A DNA stretch of 64,000 nt, taken from assembly GCF_014905555.1 (NCBI RefSeq), contig NZ_BNGS01000002.1, forward strand, positions 558,001 to 622,000, in the 5' to 3' direction. Source of the stretch: Streptomyces sp. Y2F8-2 (GTDB lineage: Bacteria; Actinomycetota; Actinomycetes; Streptomycetales; Streptomycetaceae). Shown in pieces: positions 51,476 to 60,434 of the stretch; within the stretch, counting starts at the first letter, position 1; the number at the start of each line of letters is the position of its first letter. The translations under genes were made by a program, and so were the position numbers. A model generated the notes under the pieces. It searched no databases, had not been told where the DNA came from, and worked only from the letters and a program-made list of their open reading frames with translations.

Positions 51476-52135
51476 CTACGCCTCCCACCCGGCCGCCCAG
51501 CGGATGCCGCCCAGGAGGTGGGCGCGGAAGTCGGGGTCCTGGTAAGCCTCCGAGGCGTGTCCGAGCGCCGTGTAGAAGACCCGGCCCGCGCCCTGCTCGC
51601 GGCACCAGGCGAGCGGATGGTCGGCGCCCATCCCGCCGCCCTCGTAGGACGACTCGTCGGCGGAGACCAGCACCCGGACCGAATCACGCGGATTGGTACG
51701 GAAGTCGTACCACTCGTCCGTGAACTCCCAGACGGCGGGCAGGTGCCGCGTCGCCGGATGACCGCGGTCCTCGACGACGGCCTTGCCCGGCTGGTACGCG
51801 GGGTGCCGGTCGAACCAGGCGCCCAGGAGTTCGCCGTAGTACGGCCAGTCGTACTCGGTGCACGCGGCCGCGTGCACGCCGACGAAACCGCCGCCGTCCC
51901 GCAGGTACGCCGTCAGCTGTTCCCGCCCCGCCGGGGTCAGCACCTCACCGCTGGTGGAGAGGAAGACGACCGCGCCGTACGCGCCGAGGGGCGACTCGAA
52001 GACCCCCGGGTCCTCGGTGGCGTCGACCTCGAACCCGTGCGCGGCCCCGAGGTCGCGTACGGCGGCGACGGCATCGGGGATGGAGTCGTGGCGGTAGGCG
52101 GTGGTGCGGGAGTACACGAGGACGCGGAAAGGCAT
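51476..52135 (-). CDS. ThuA-like protein
   Basis: 219 residues, glutamine-amidotransferase-like ThuA fold. Start RVLVYSRTTAYRHDSIPDAV, central GGGFVGVHAAACTEYDWPYY near residue 84, and GAGRVFYTALGHASEAYQDP near 182. ThuA proteins take part in trehalose or other disaccharide use, some as 3-keto-sugar enzymes; the precise reaction here is unknown. ATG 52135 has no Shine-Dalgarno but a TAGGCT box 7 nt upstream. The longer frame to 52606 runs across the divergent VOC gene. Confidence 0.83.
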   Translation of the reverse strand: MPFRVLVYSRTTAYRHDSIPDAVAAVRDLGAAHGFEVDATEDPGVFESPLGAYGAVVFLSTSGEVLTPAGREQLTAYLRDGGGFVGVHAAACTEYDWPYYGELLGAWFDRHPAYQPGKAVVEDRGHPATRHLPAVWEFTDEWYDFRTNPRDSVRVLVSADESSYEGGGMGADHPLAWCREQGAGRVFYTALGHASEAYQDPDFRAHLLGGIRWAAGWEA

Positions 52136-52142
52136 GGCACCG

Positions 52143-52252
52143 AGCCTAGGCGTGTGGCGGGGCCGTCCCCACAGCAGACGGGCACCGAAACTTTCGGCCC
52201 CCGGGACCTGTCCGATTCCTTCAAGACCCGCCCCCGTTCGCCCGCCTAGCGT
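52143..52252. promoter_or_regulatory. divergent leaderless promoters
   Basis: TAGGCT (complement of 52143-52148) ends 7 nt before the ThuA-like ATG, and TAGCGT (52247-52252) ends 6 nt before the VOC ATG. No -35 hexamers are clear. Both mRNAs would begin at the start codon. Confidence 0.55.
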
Positions 52253-52258
52253 GGCCGC

Positions 52259-52660
52259 ATGACTCCACGATTCGATGTGGTCGGCCTCGTCGTCTCCGAC
52301 CTGGCCGCCTCCCTCGCCTTCTACCGTCGCCTGGGGCTCGTCTTCCCCGAGGGTGCCGAGGAGCTGCCGCACGTCGAGGCGGAACTGCCCGGTGGGCTGC
52401 GGTTCGCGCTGGACCCCGAGGAGACCGTGCGCTCCTTCCACCCCGGGTGGCGTCCGCCCGTCGGCGGCGGACGCGTCTCGCTCGCCTTCCGGTGCGACTC
52501 CCCCGCCGAGGTGGACGGCCTCTACGAGGACCTGGTGGGTGCCGGACACCACGGCGAGCTCAAGCCGTGGGACGCGGTGTGGGGGATGCGGTACGCGGTC
52601 GTGCACGACCCCGACGGCAACGGGGTGGACCTGTTCGCGGACCTACCGCCGCGCGAGTAG
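52259..52660 (+). CDS. VOC-family protein
   Basis: 133 residues. [20 protein letters not shown] at the start and the second-module end [20 protein letters not shown] mark a glyoxalase/bleomycin-resistance fold. Leaderless start, with TAGCGT 6 nt upstream. Its last 18 bp overlap the convergent AraC-type gene, which may regulate it. The specific reaction or ligand cannot be named. Confidence 0.83.
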   Translation: MTPRFDVVGLVVSDLAASLAFYRRLGLVFPEGAEELPHVEAELPGGLRFALDPEETVRSFHPGWRPPVGGGRVSLAFRCDSPAEVDGLYEDLVGAGHHGELKPWDAVWGMRYAVVHDPDGNGVDLFADLPPRE

Positions 52661-53356
52661 GTCCCTGAGCGGCATCCCCGCCAGCTCCCGCACGTCCCTG
52701 GCCAGATGCGCCTGGTCGGCGAAGCCCGCGCGGGCCGCGGTCTCGGCGAACGGCACCCCCGAGCGGGCCAGCGCCAGGGCGCGCTGCAGCCGCAGCACGC
52801 GGGCCAGGGTCTTCGGCCCGTAGCCGAACGCGGCGAGCGAGCGGCGGTGCAACTGGCGTGCGCTCAGGCCGAGTGCGTCGGCGGTGGCGGCGACCGGACG
52901 GCCCGAGCCGAGTGCCGCGACCAGCGCGCCGAGCAGCGGGTCGGGGTCCGAGGAGCGGACGGCGCGCTCCAGGGCGATCTCCTCGAGCGCCGTGGCGGGG
53001 TCGGCGGCGGCGTCCACGCGGCCGGTCAGCCGGCGCACCTCGGCCGCGGGCCACAGGTCGGCCAGCTCGACACGCCGGTCACGCAGTTCATGGGCGGGGA
53101 CGCCCAGGTGGGCGGGTGCGGTGCCGGGGTGGAAACGGACGCCGGCCCAGCGGACGGGCGGGCCCTCGGGGCGGTACGCGCGCGTGTCCGGGCCGGCGAC
53201 CAGGAGCCTGCCCTCGGTCCACAGCAGGTCCATGCAGCCGTCGGGCAGCACCGGCCATCCGGCGGCGGAGGGCAGGTTGGTCCACACGACGGCGCCCGGG
53301 AGCCGGGACGCCCGCTCGGCGTACCCGGCGGTCGCGAAGCCTCGTTCGACAGCCAC
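52643..53356 (-). CDS. AraC-family regulator with DUF6597-like N-terminus
   Basis: 237 residues. The N-terminal 115 residues ([40 protein letters not shown]) resemble the DUF6597 sensor; the C-terminal AraC HTH has [20 protein letters not shown] near residue 155 and [20 protein letters not shown] near 205. GTG 53356 is preceded by TAGCCT at 7 nt (complement of 53364-53369), pointing to a leaderless mRNA. It overlaps the convergent VOC gene by 18 bp. Confidence 0.85.
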   Translation of the reverse strand: MAVERGFATAGYAERASRLPGAVVWTNLPSAAGWPVLPDGCMDLLWTEGRLLVAGPDTRAYRPEGPPVRWAGVRFHPGTAPAHLGVPAHELRDRRVELADLWPAAEVRRLTGRVDAAADPATALEEIALERAVRSSDPDPLLGALVAALGSGRPVAATADALGLSARQLHRRSLAAFGYGPKTLARVLRLQRALALARSGVPFAETAARAGFADQAHLARDVRELAGMPLRDLLARR

Positions 53357-53378
53357 GCCCCTCAGGCTATGCCTGCGC

Positions 53379-54527
53379 TCAGTCCGCCGGTCCCTCCCTC
53401 TTCTGCTGGTGGATCTGGCTGCTGCGCACCTGCGTGCGCAGGCGGGAGGTGACGTCCTCCGGGGGCAGGAAGCGGGACCAGCGTTCCGGGAACTCCGAGG
53501 GCATGTCCGGGTCGTCGGGGTCGGGTGCGCGGGTCGCGGCGGCGCGGGCCACGTACTCGGCGGCCTGCTCCGCGCGCAGCCGCTCGTTCGCCTCGCGGGC
53601 CGCCGCCGTCGCCGCGGCGGGCCACACGCGGTCGATCGCGGCGTTGACGGCGGCGCCCACCAGGACGGCGAAGGCGGACACGCCGATCCACAGCAGCACG
53701 GCCACGGGGGCGGCCAGCGAACCGTAGATCGTGGGGCCCTCGACCGTGTGCGTCAGGTAGATGCGCAGCAGGAAGCTGCCCAGCACCCACATCGCGAGGG
53801 CGACCAGGGCTCCCGGCACGTCTTCCACCCAGGGTGAGCGCACGGGGACGGACACGTGGTAGAGCGTGGTCAGGAACACGATCGACAGGACGATGACCAC
53901 CGGCCAGTACAGGACCTGCACCACGGTCGTCGACCAGGGCACGACGTTCACCACCGCGTCCGGACCCGCCACCATCAGCGGCAGCGCCACCGAGCCGATC
54001 AGCAGCGCCACGATGAACAGCACGAACGCCAGCAGCCGGGTCTTCACGATGCCACGGGTGCCGTCGAGCCCGTACATCACCGTGATCGTGTCGATGAAGA
54101 CGTTCACCGCGCGGGAGCCGGACCACAGGGCGAAGAGGAAGCCGATGGAGACGACGTCGGGCCGGCCGGCCTTGAGCACGTCGTGCAGGATCGGCTGGGC
54201 GATCTCCTTGACGCCCCGGTCGGACAGCACCGTGCGGGACGCTTCCAGGATGTTGTTCTGCAGGCTCTGGATGGTGTCGGTCCCGGTCCAGTGGTCGACG
54301 TAGCCGAGCAGTCCGACCAGGCACAACAGCAGCGGCGGCACGGAGAGCAGGGTGAAGAAGGCCGCCTCGGCGGCCAGCCCCAGGACGCGGTACTCCATGC
54401 ACGAGTTGACGATGTCCTTCAGCAGCAGCCAGGCGGTCCTGCGCTTGGAGACGTTCCGGTAGAGGGCACGCGCCCGGTGGAGACGGCCGGGCGGCCGCTC
54501 GGAGGTTTCACTTGCTGCTGGCTGCAC
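53379..54527 (-). CDS. YihY/BrkB-family membrane protein
   Basis: 382 residues. About six hydrophobic segments lie between residues 45 and 300: [97 protein letters not shown] and [20 protein letters not shown]. The order and motifs are those of the YihY/virulence factor BrkB family, integral membrane proteins of unsettled function despite the old name 'ribonuclease BN'. The C-terminal 80 residues are charged and cytoplasmic. GTG 54527 follows TACCGT at 6 nt, so it is probably leaderless. Confidence 0.87.
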   Translation of the reverse strand: MQPAASETSERPPGRLHRARALYRNVSKRRTAWLLLKDIVNSCMEYRVLGLAAEAAFFTLLSVPPLLLCLVGLLGYVDHWTGTDTIQSLQNNILEASRTVLSDRGVKEIAQPILHDVLKAGRPDVVSIGFLFALWSGSRAVNVFIDTITVMYGLDGTRGIVKTRLLAFVLFIVALLIGSVALPLMVAGPDAVVNVVPWSTTVVQVLYWPVVIVLSIVFLTTLYHVSVPVRSPWVEDVPGALVALAMWVLGSFLLRIYLTHTVEGPTIYGSLAAPVAVLLWIGVSAFAVLVGAAVNAAIDRVWPAAATAAAREANERLRAEQAAEYVARAAATRAPDPDDPDMPSEFPERWSRFLPPEDVTSRLRTQVRSSQIHQQKREGPAD

Positions 54528-54533
54528 GCCTTA

Positions 54534-54539
54534 ACGGTA
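54534..54539 (-). promoter_or_regulatory. -10 box (TACCGT) for the YihY gene
   Basis: TACCGT on the minus strand ends 6 nt before GTG 54527; no Shine-Dalgarno is seen for this gene. Confidence 0.45.
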
Positions 54540-54634
54540 TCCGCCGCCCGGGCCGCTGCTCACCCCGCAGTGGGGCGGCCCCCGGTGTGGCGCATCCTCT
54601 CGGCGATACGGGTGACCGATCGCGTACCGAGGGG

Positions 54635-54640
54635 TAGTTT
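54635..54640 (+). promoter_or_regulatory. -10 box (TAGTTT) for the acyl-CoA dehydrogenase gene
   Basis: TAGTTT ends 7 nt before ATG 54648, supporting that start and a leaderless transcript. Confidence 0.5.
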
Positions 54641-54647
54641 CAAGGCC

Positions 54648-56282
54648 ATGGCAGCCAGCACGCACACCGTGACCAATCAGGCTCCGCCGCTGGTCGGATA
54701 TGACGTCTTCGCCGCTGACCGTGCCCTCGTGGAGGCCGTCGAGCGGCATCTCGACCCCGCGCTCCTGGACGAGGTGCGCGCCGAGCTGTCGGGGCTCGGG
54801 CTCAGCGCGGGCTCCGCGCAGGTGCAGGAGTGGGGGGCACAGGCCAACGAGAATCCGCCCAAACTGCGCACGCACGACCGCTACGGCAACCGCATCGACG
54901 AGGTGGAGTTCCACCCGTCCTGGCACCGGCTCCTCGGCAAGGGCGTCGCCGCGGGGCTGACCGCGGCCTGGACCCGGCCGGGCGGACATGTGCGCCGGGC
55001 GGCGTCGTTCGTGATCTGGAGCCAGGTGGAGGCGGGCCACGGATGCCCGCTGTCGATGACGCACGCCGCCGTGCCCGCGCTGCGCACGGATCCCGTCCTC
55101 GCCGCCGAGTGGGAGCCCCGGCTGACCTCCCTGGTCTACGACCGGGGGCTGCGCCCGGCTGCCGAGAAGGCCGGCGTGATCTTCGGGATGGGCATGACGG
55201 AGAAGCAGGGCGGCAGCGACGTACGCGCCAACACGACGACGGCCCGGCCGCTCGCCGAGGACGGCACGTACGAGCTGAGGGGCCACAAGTGGTTCTGCTC
55301 GGCGCCCATGTCGGACGGGTTCCTGGTGCTGGCGCAGGCCCCGGGGGGGCTGACCTGCTTCCTGGTGCCGCGGGTGCTCGAGGACGGCACCCGGAACGTG
55401 TTCATGATCCAGCGGCTGAAGGACAAGCTCGGCAACCGGTCCAACGCCTCCAGCGAGGTCGAGTTCGACGGCACCTGGGCGCGCCGGGTCGGTGAGGAGG
55501 GGCGCGGGGTGCGCACCATCATCGAGATGGTGGCGGCGACCCGGCTCGACTGCGTCCTCGGCTCGGCTTCGCTGATGCGGCAGGCGGTGGTGCAGGCGAT
55601 CCACCACTGCACCTATCGGGAGGCGTTCGGCGGGCGGCTCCTGGGCAAGCCGCTGATGCGCAACGTGCTGGCGGATCTGGCCCTGGAGTCGGAGGCGGCG
55701 ACGGTGCTGGGGCTGCGGCTGGCGGCGGCGTACGACGACGGGAGCGAGCGGGAGCGGGCGTTGCTCAGGCTCGCGGTGCCGGCCGCCAAGTACTGGGTGA
55801 CCAAGCGGTGCACTCCGGTGGTGACGGAGGCCGCCGAGTGCCTCGGCGGCAACGGCTACGTCGAGGAGTCCGGCATGCCCCGGCTGCTGCGCGAGTCGCC
55901 GCTCAACTCCATCTGGGAGGGCGCGGGGAACGTGCAGGCGCTCGACGTGCTGCGCGCGCTCCAGCGAGAGCCGCACGCCCTGGAGGCCTTCCTCCAGGAA
56001 GTAGGCCGGGCGCGCGGTGCGGACCACCGTCTGGACGGCGCGATCAAGAACCTGCTCACCGAGCTCGCCGACCTGGAGGGCATCGAGGCCCGGGCGCGCC
56101 GCCTGGTGGAGCGGATCGCACTGGTGCTCCAAGGGGCGCTCCTTGTGCAATACGCGCCCCCGGAGGTCGCGGACGCCTTCTGTGCCTCGCGCCTGGGCGG
56201 CGACTGGGGCGCGGCGTTCGGCACTCTGCCGCACACCCTGGATCTGGCCACGGTGGTGGAGCGGGCGCGGCCGGTCGCCTGA
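54648..56282 (+). CDS. AidB-like acyl-CoA dehydrogenase
   Basis: 544 residues. Long N-terminal extension with EFHPSWHRLLGKGVAAGLTA, then acyl-CoA dehydrogenase motifs GMGMTEKQGGSDVRANTT near residue 180, GHKWFCSAPMSDGFLVLAQA, and NGYVEESGMPRLLRESPLNS near 403 followed by WEGAGNVQALDVLRAL. The EKQGGSDVR motif and length are those of AidB (alkylation-response) rather than a fatty-acid catabolic enzyme. FAD-binding; the true substrate of AidB proteins is unsettled. ATG 54648 is supported by the upstream TAGTTT box. Confidence 0.9.
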   Translation: MAASTHTVTNQAPPLVGYDVFAADRALVEAVERHLDPALLDEVRAELSGLGLSAGSAQVQEWGAQANENPPKLRTHDRYGNRIDEVEFHPSWHRLLGKGVAAGLTAAWTRPGGHVRRAASFVIWSQVEAGHGCPLSMTHAAVPALRTDPVLAAEWEPRLTSLVYDRGLRPAAEKAGVIFGMGMTEKQGGSDVRANTTTARPLAEDGTYELRGHKWFCSAPMSDGFLVLAQAPGGLTCFLVPRVLEDGTRNVFMIQRLKDKLGNRSNASSEVEFDGTWARRVGEEGRGVRTIIEMVAATRLDCVLGSASLMRQAVVQAIHHCTYREAFGGRLLGKPLMRNVLADLALESEAATVLGLRLAAAYDDGSERERALLRLAVPAAKYWVTKRCTPVVTEAAECLGGNGYVEESGMPRLLRESPLNSIWEGAGNVQALDVLRALQREPHALEAFLQEVGRARGADHRLDGAIKNLLTELADLEGIEARARRLVERIALVLQGALLVQYAPPEVADAFCASRLGGDWGAAFGTLPHTLDLATVVERARPVA

Positions 56283-56309
56283 GGTGCTGCTGCCGTAGGG
56301 ATCGATGGC

Positions 56310-56349
56310 GGCGGGGGTGGTGCTGCGCCGACTCGGCACCACCCCCGCC
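56310..56349 (+). terminator. strong hairpin after the AidB-like gene
   Basis: GGCGGGGGTGGTGC and GCACCACCCCCGCC are perfectly complementary over 14 bp with a 12-nt loop, 27 bp after the stop. Confidence 0.85.
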
Positions 56350-56427
56350 TGCCGGCCCCGTTCAAGGAGCGCGGACGCCGTCTGAGCGGCGTTGCACAAG
56401 TTTCAACCACAGCTTGGCCCTTCGCCA

Positions 56428-56449
56428 GGGTTGCAAAGGGTTGCAACCC
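56428..56449. promoter_or_regulatory. GGGTTGCAA repeats and GGGTTGCAACCC palindrome
   Basis: GGGTTGCAA occurs at 56428 and 56438; the second is half of the perfect 12-bp palindrome GGGTTGCAACCC (56438-56449). A further GTTGCA lies at 56391. They precede the GAF regulator gene and may be its own binding sites. Confidence 0.55.
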
Positions 56450-56607
56450 GCGCCCGCTGCGGCCGCACTCCCCCGCGCCCGCTCTGGCCGGACTTCCCCC
56501 CTCCGCCGGCCGTAGACGGCAGTATGAGAACCACCGTCGACGCGGGCCGGGGACGCCTCCGGCCGGAATCCGCCGACGGGGACGGACGGCCTTGGGGGAG
56601 GTTTCCA

Positions 56608-57894
56608 GTGGCGTACTCGGCCAGAGAGGTCCCGCGGCTCGCCGCCCTGGACGTCGGGCAGGCGGCGCGCCTGCTGAGCGAGGTGCGCAGCGCGACGCTC
56701 GCGGGGCAGCGCGCTCCGGTCCCGCCGCGTCCGGTGATCGAGGCGTCCTGGGGGCGGATGATGCGCCGCGGGGTCGACCCCGACCACGACGTCCGTGCCG
56801 ATCCGCTGGGCCGTGACGAGATCGAGCGCCGCCGCCAGGACTCCCCGCTGCGGCAGGTGCTTCCGGTGCTGCGCGAGGGCCTGCTGTCGGTGGCGGACGT
56901 CGCGCACCACATCATGGTCGTCGCGGACGCGGACGGGCGGATCCTGTGGCGCGAGGGCAGCGCGCCGGTGTTGCGCAAGGCGGACGGGCTGGGCTTCGAG
57001 CCGGGCGCGGACTGGGGCGAGGGGGTCGTCGGCACCAACGGCGTGGGGACCCCGGCGGTGACCCGGCGGCCCGTACAGGTGTTCGCATCCGAGCACTTCG
57101 TACGCTCCCACGCCACCTGGACCTGCACCGGCGCCCCGATCACGGACCCGCGCGACGGCCGGCTGATCGGGGTGGTGGACGTGAGCGGCCCGCTGGAGAC
57201 GATGCATCCGGCGACGCTCGCGTGGGTGGAGTCGGTGGCCCGGCTCGCGGAGGCCAGGCTGCGGGAGACGCATCTGAGCACGCTCGAGAGGCTGCGCGCG
57301 GTGGCGGCCCCGCTGCTCGCGCGGCTCGGCGGCCGGGCGGTGGCCGTGGACAGGGACGGCTGGACGGCGGCGGTGACGGGGATGCCGTACACCGGCCGGG
57401 TGGCGCTGCCCGCGTCGCTCGGGCCCGGCCGCTGCGTGCTGCCGGCGCTGGGCCCCTGCACCGTGGAGCCGCTGCCGGGCGGCTGGCTGATCCGCGCCGC
57501 GGACGCGCCCGCCGCACAGGTGACGCGGATCGTCCTGGACGTCTCACAGCCGCGCCGCTGGTCGGTGACGGTCTTCGGGGACACGGGCTCCTGGACCCAT
57601 GAACTCAGCCCCCGGCACGCGGAACTGCTGTACCTGCTGGCCCTGCACCGCGAGGGCCGCACAGCCGGGGCCCTGGCGTCCGACCTGTTCGGCGACCCGG
57701 CCCGCACGGTCACGGTCCGCGCCGAGATGTCCCGGGTACGGCGGTACCTGGGGGCGTTCCTGGAACACCGGCCGTATCGTTTCCGCGAGTCGGCGGAGGT
57801 GGACCTGCTCACCCCGGACGACCCGAACGACCTGCTGCCGCACTCGACGGCGCCTGGGGTGGTGAGAGTTCGGCGCACCCGAACGTGGGGATAA
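56608..57894 (+). CDS. GAF-domain transcriptional regulator
   Basis: 428 residues. The N-terminal part resembles the sensor of acetoin-catabolism (AcoR-like) regulators: VIEASWGRMMRRGVDPDHDV near residue 47, then a GAF domain with GADWGEGVVGTNGVGTPAVT near 134 and DPRDGRLIGVVDVSGPLET near 182. There is no sigma-54 AAA domain. The C-terminus ends in a winged-helix-like region (ELSPRHAELLYLLALHREGR, SDLFGDPARTVTVRAEMSRV). GTG 56608 has GGGAGG 6 nt upstream and is preferred to ATG 56524. Such proteins often regulate alcohol or aldehyde dehydrogenases, none of which is adjacent here. Confidence 0.82.
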   Translation: MAYSAREVPRLAALDVGQAARLLSEVRSATLAGQRAPVPPRPVIEASWGRMMRRGVDPDHDVRADPLGRDEIERRRQDSPLRQVLPVLREGLLSVADVAHHIMVVADADGRILWREGSAPVLRKADGLGFEPGADWGEGVVGTNGVGTPAVTRRPVQVFASEHFVRSHATWTCTGAPITDPRDGRLIGVVDVSGPLETMHPATLAWVESVARLAEARLRETHLSTLERLRAVAAPLLARLGGRAVAVDRDGWTAAVTGMPYTGRVALPASLGPGRCVLPALGPCTVEPLPGGWLIRAADAPAAQVTRIVLDVSQPRRWSVTVFGDTGSWTHELSPRHAELLYLLALHREGRTAGALASDLFGDPARTVTVRAEMSRVRRYLGAFLEHRPYRFRESAEVDLLTPDDPNDLLPHSTAPGVVRVRRTRTWG

Positions 57895-58026
57895 CCCTGC
57901 TTTTCCCGGGTCTTCGGCCGGTCCCCCATCCGTCTGCCGTAGCATCCTTCCTTACAGGCCACCCCACCCGCTCCTGACGTCAACGTACGGACCAGGAGGA
58001 GCAGTTGGCCTACGCCGGGAGGTTGT

Positions 58027-59403
58027 ATGAAGCACCGTGGCAGGCACCGCCGCAGGCGCCGGGGGCGTGCGCTGCGGGCGACGCTGGCCGGCACCGCGCT
58101 GGCGCTGACCGCCGCCGCCACGCTGATCAGCACCTCGCAGGCCGCGGGCGGCGACAACCCCGGGAACCTGACCCGCGTCACCTCGGCGGCCGAGACCGCG
58201 AAGCTCCGCCTCCACGAGGACCTCACCGACCACCGCGCCCTCGACACGCTCACCCGCGCGATGGGCGGCGCCGTCGACGTCCACGGCGTGCTCTCCTCAG
58301 CCGACCGCACCATGCGCGACATGTCCGCGTGCGACGCCGCCGAGACCGCCGCGCTGCCCGTACGGCCGACCGCCACGCGCGCGTACTGCTGGGACCAGGG
58401 CGACGCGACGACCCCCCAGTGGGTGCCGCGGTCCGTGACCACCTCGGGGGACGCCGAGGCCGACGGCCTGTGGGGCCCGGACCGGGTCATCCTGTCCGGC
58501 TGGACGCACCAGGACCGCCCCGATGGCCAGGCAGCCGAGCAGGGCCTCGCCAGGGTCGCCTTCGTCGACGCCGACGACCCCTACCGCCTCGCCTACCGCT
58601 GGGTCCTGCTGGTGGCCCCGCGCGCCGAGGGCCAGGACTTCACCGCCGTCCGCACCGGCCTGTCCGGCATGGTGTGGTACCGGGACAAACTGTTCGTCAC
58701 CGCACGCGACTCGCTGCTGGTGTTCGACCTGCACCGGATCCTGCGAGCGAACGTCGACAGCACCGTGATCGGACGGGTCGACGGCGGCTACGCGGCGGAC
58801 GGCTACCAGTACGTGCTGCCGACGGTCGGCTCCTACCGGCTGACCGGCGGCCCCTGTTCGGCGGCCGACGACCACGGGGTGCCCTGCTTCACCACGCTCT
58901 CCCTCGACCGCACCACCGTCCCGGCCAGCCTGGTGGCGAGCGAGTCACCGCGCCCCGGGGGCAGCGGGCGGGCGGCCCGGGTGTGGCGGTACGCGTTCAG
59001 CACCGCGCCCGGCCGCGCGGGCCTGCTCGCCACGGACGCCCACGGCGACGTCAGGGCGACGGAGGCCTACGAGACGGCGGCGGCCGGGGTGCAGGGCGTC
59101 CTGTCGCACCGGCGCGACGGGGCGACGCGGACCGACTGGTACGTCGACCGCGCGCCCTCGGTCGGCGGCCGGCACGGCACGCTGTGGCGACAGACCACCT
59201 CCGGCGCGCAGACGGCCACCTGTGCGGCCGACGGGACCCACGCCTGCTGGGGCCGGCACACCGCGTCCCTGTCCTACTGGCGGGAGACGGGCGAGTTGTG
59301 GACGCTCACGGAGGGCGCGGTGAGCGACGACGGATCGGGACCGGCCGACGGGAGGGTGCTGTACGCGGTGCCCCTGGACGCGGTCGACGACGCCCTGAAC
59401 TAG
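58027..59403 (+). CDS. secreted protein of unknown function
   Basis: 458 residues. A long Arg-rich start (MKHRGRHRRRRRGRALRA) and a hydrophobic core LAGTALALTAAATLI with cleavage near SQAAG form a signal peptide. The rest has scattered Trp/Tyr and paired Cys, and beta-strand repeats resembling a propeller (LSGMVWYRDKLFVTARDSLL, DGGYAADGYQYVLPTVGSYR). No catalytic motif recognised. ATG 58027 has GGGAGG 4 nt upstream. It stands alone after the GAF regulator; an unrelated open frame 22 bp upstream is shadow. Confidence 0.8.
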   Translation: MKHRGRHRRRRRGRALRATLAGTALALTAAATLISTSQAAGGDNPGNLTRVTSAAETAKLRLHEDLTDHRALDTLTRAMGGAVDVHGVLSSADRTMRDMSACDAAETAALPVRPTATRAYCWDQGDATTPQWVPRSVTTSGDAEADGLWGPDRVILSGWTHQDRPDGQAAEQGLARVAFVDADDPYRLAYRWVLLVAPRAEGQDFTAVRTGLSGMVWYRDKLFVTARDSLLVFDLHRILRANVDSTVIGRVDGGYAADGYQYVLPTVGSYRLTGGPCSAADDHGVPCFTTLSLDRTTVPASLVASESPRPGGSGRAARVWRYAFSTAPGRAGLLATDAHGDVRATEAYETAAAGVQGVLSHRRDGATRTDWYVDRAPSVGGRHGTLWRQTTSGAQTATCAADGTHACWGRHTASLSYWRETGELWTLTEGAVSDDGSGPADGRVLYAVPLDAVDDALN

Positions 59404-59473
59404 CGCGCCGACCGACCGGCCGGGGTGCCGGGGCCCTTTGTCGTACCGCTCGCGGTCGTGATTCCCTGACCGC

Positions 59474-60046
59474 ATGAGCAGCATGACCGTGACCACGTGG
59501 TCCCTGGAGCAGACGTCCCCGAGCGATCTGCTGCCCGCCGCGACCCCCGAGGGCGATGTCCGGATCGTCCGCGCCGAGGTGCCGTCGCCGGAGTTCAGCC
59601 GGTTCCTGTACGCGTCGGTCGGTGGGGACATCCGCTGGATCGACCGGCTCGGCTGGACGTACGCGCGCTGGCAGGAGCACCTGGACCGACCGGGCGTGGA
59701 GACCTGGGTCGCCTACGACCGGGGCACGCCCGCGGGATACGTCGAGCTGGAGCCGCAGGACGACGGGGTCGTGGAGATCGTCTACTTCGGGCTGCTGCCG
59801 GCCTTCCGGGGGCGGCGGATCGGCGGGCACCTGCTGTCGTACGGGACCGCGCGCGCCTGGGACCTCGCGGACCGCTGGCCGCAGCGGACACCGACGAAGC
59901 GGGTGTGGCTGCATACGTGCAGCCTGGACGGGGAGCACGCGATGGAGAACTACCGCCGCCGCGGGTTCCGGCTGTTCGACACCACGGTCGAGGAGCAGGC
60001 GGAAGTTGCCGCGCCGGGTCCTTGGCCAGGGGCGCACGCGCTCTGA
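59474..60046 (+). CDS. GNAT acetyltransferase
   Basis: 190 residues. The acetyl-CoA binding motif is YFGLLPAFRGRRIGGHLLSY near residue 115, with HTCSLDGEHAMENYRRRGFR near 150 giving the usual beta5-alpha4 region. The start is ATG 59474, with ATG 59483 also possible; there is no clear Shine-Dalgarno. Substrate unknown. It is followed by a strong terminator that separates it from the sulfur-assimilation operon. Confidence 0.85.
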   Translation: MSSMTVTTWSLEQTSPSDLLPAATPEGDVRIVRAEVPSPEFSRFLYASVGGDIRWIDRLGWTYARWQEHLDRPGVETWVAYDRGTPAGYVELEPQDDGVVEIVYFGLLPAFRGRRIGGHLLSYGTARAWDLADRWPQRTPTKRVWLHTCSLDGEHAMENYRRRGFRLFDTTVEEQAEVAAPGPWPGAHAL

Positions 60047-60084
60047 CCTGCGCGGACGCAAACGCGTCCGGCCGATGTGACCGA

Positions 60085-60121
60085 GGACACCCTTGTCCCA
60101 CATGACGGGACAAGGGTGTCC
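60085..60121 (+). terminator. strong 15-bp hairpin between GNAT and sulfur operon
   Basis: GGACACCCTTGTCCC and GGGACAAGGGTGTCC are perfectly complementary with a 7-nt loop, 38 bp after the GNAT stop and 53 bp before the leader-peptide ATG. It is most simply the terminator of the GNAT gene, but it is close enough to the next promoter region to be a regulatory site. Confidence 0.75.
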
Positions 60122-60173
60122 ACATGATGGACGAAGCTGGACTGTGTCCAGATCGCCATGACACGCTTCCGTC

Positions 60174-60257
60174 ATGTCTGGAACTGGAATTGCCTTGGTG
60201 AGTCGACGGCACGTCGATCTCGGCCGCATGTCCAGCGCCATCTGTCCGGCGAGCTGA
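60174..60257 (+). CDS. leader peptide of the sulfate-assimilation operon (27 residues)
   Basis: ATG 60174 opens a 27-residue ORF whose core is SRRHVDLGRMSSAICPAS. The pattern SRRH-x-DL-x-R-x2-SA-x-C is that of the putative leader peptides found in front of cysteine and sulfur-assimilation operons in actinomycetes, where ribosome movement over the Cys codon can report cysteine supply (attenuation is shown experimentally for polycysteine leaders of mycobacteria). The single Cys is the fourth residue from the end. It lies 177 bp upstream of the sulfite reductase. GTG 60198 is a possible shorter start. Confidence 0.75.
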   Translation: MSGTGIALVSRRHVDLGRMSSAICPAS

Positions 60258-60434
60258 CAGCCTCCAGCCAGTCCGGTTTCCCCCTTTTCCACCCTCGCGC
60301 AAGGACGCGCACATCATTCTCGTGCGCCCGCGCGCGCAGGTCAGAGCCGCCCTCCCGCCACCCGACCACCACCCCTCACCGAGGGCGCTACGCGCCGACC
60401 CCGCCCGATCGCTGTCCCGAAGGACGTATCCACC
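60258..60434 (+). promoter_or_regulatory. leader region between the peptide and sulfite reductase (attenuator candidate)
   Basis: No gene here. GCGCAC (60307-60312) pairs with GTGCGC (60322-60327) around a 9-nt loop, followed by a GC-alternating run that could form competing stems. A pyrimidine-rich stretch at 60279-60298 follows the peptide stop. The arrangement suits a translation-coupled attenuator, but exclusive structures must be folded to judge. Confidence 0.4.
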
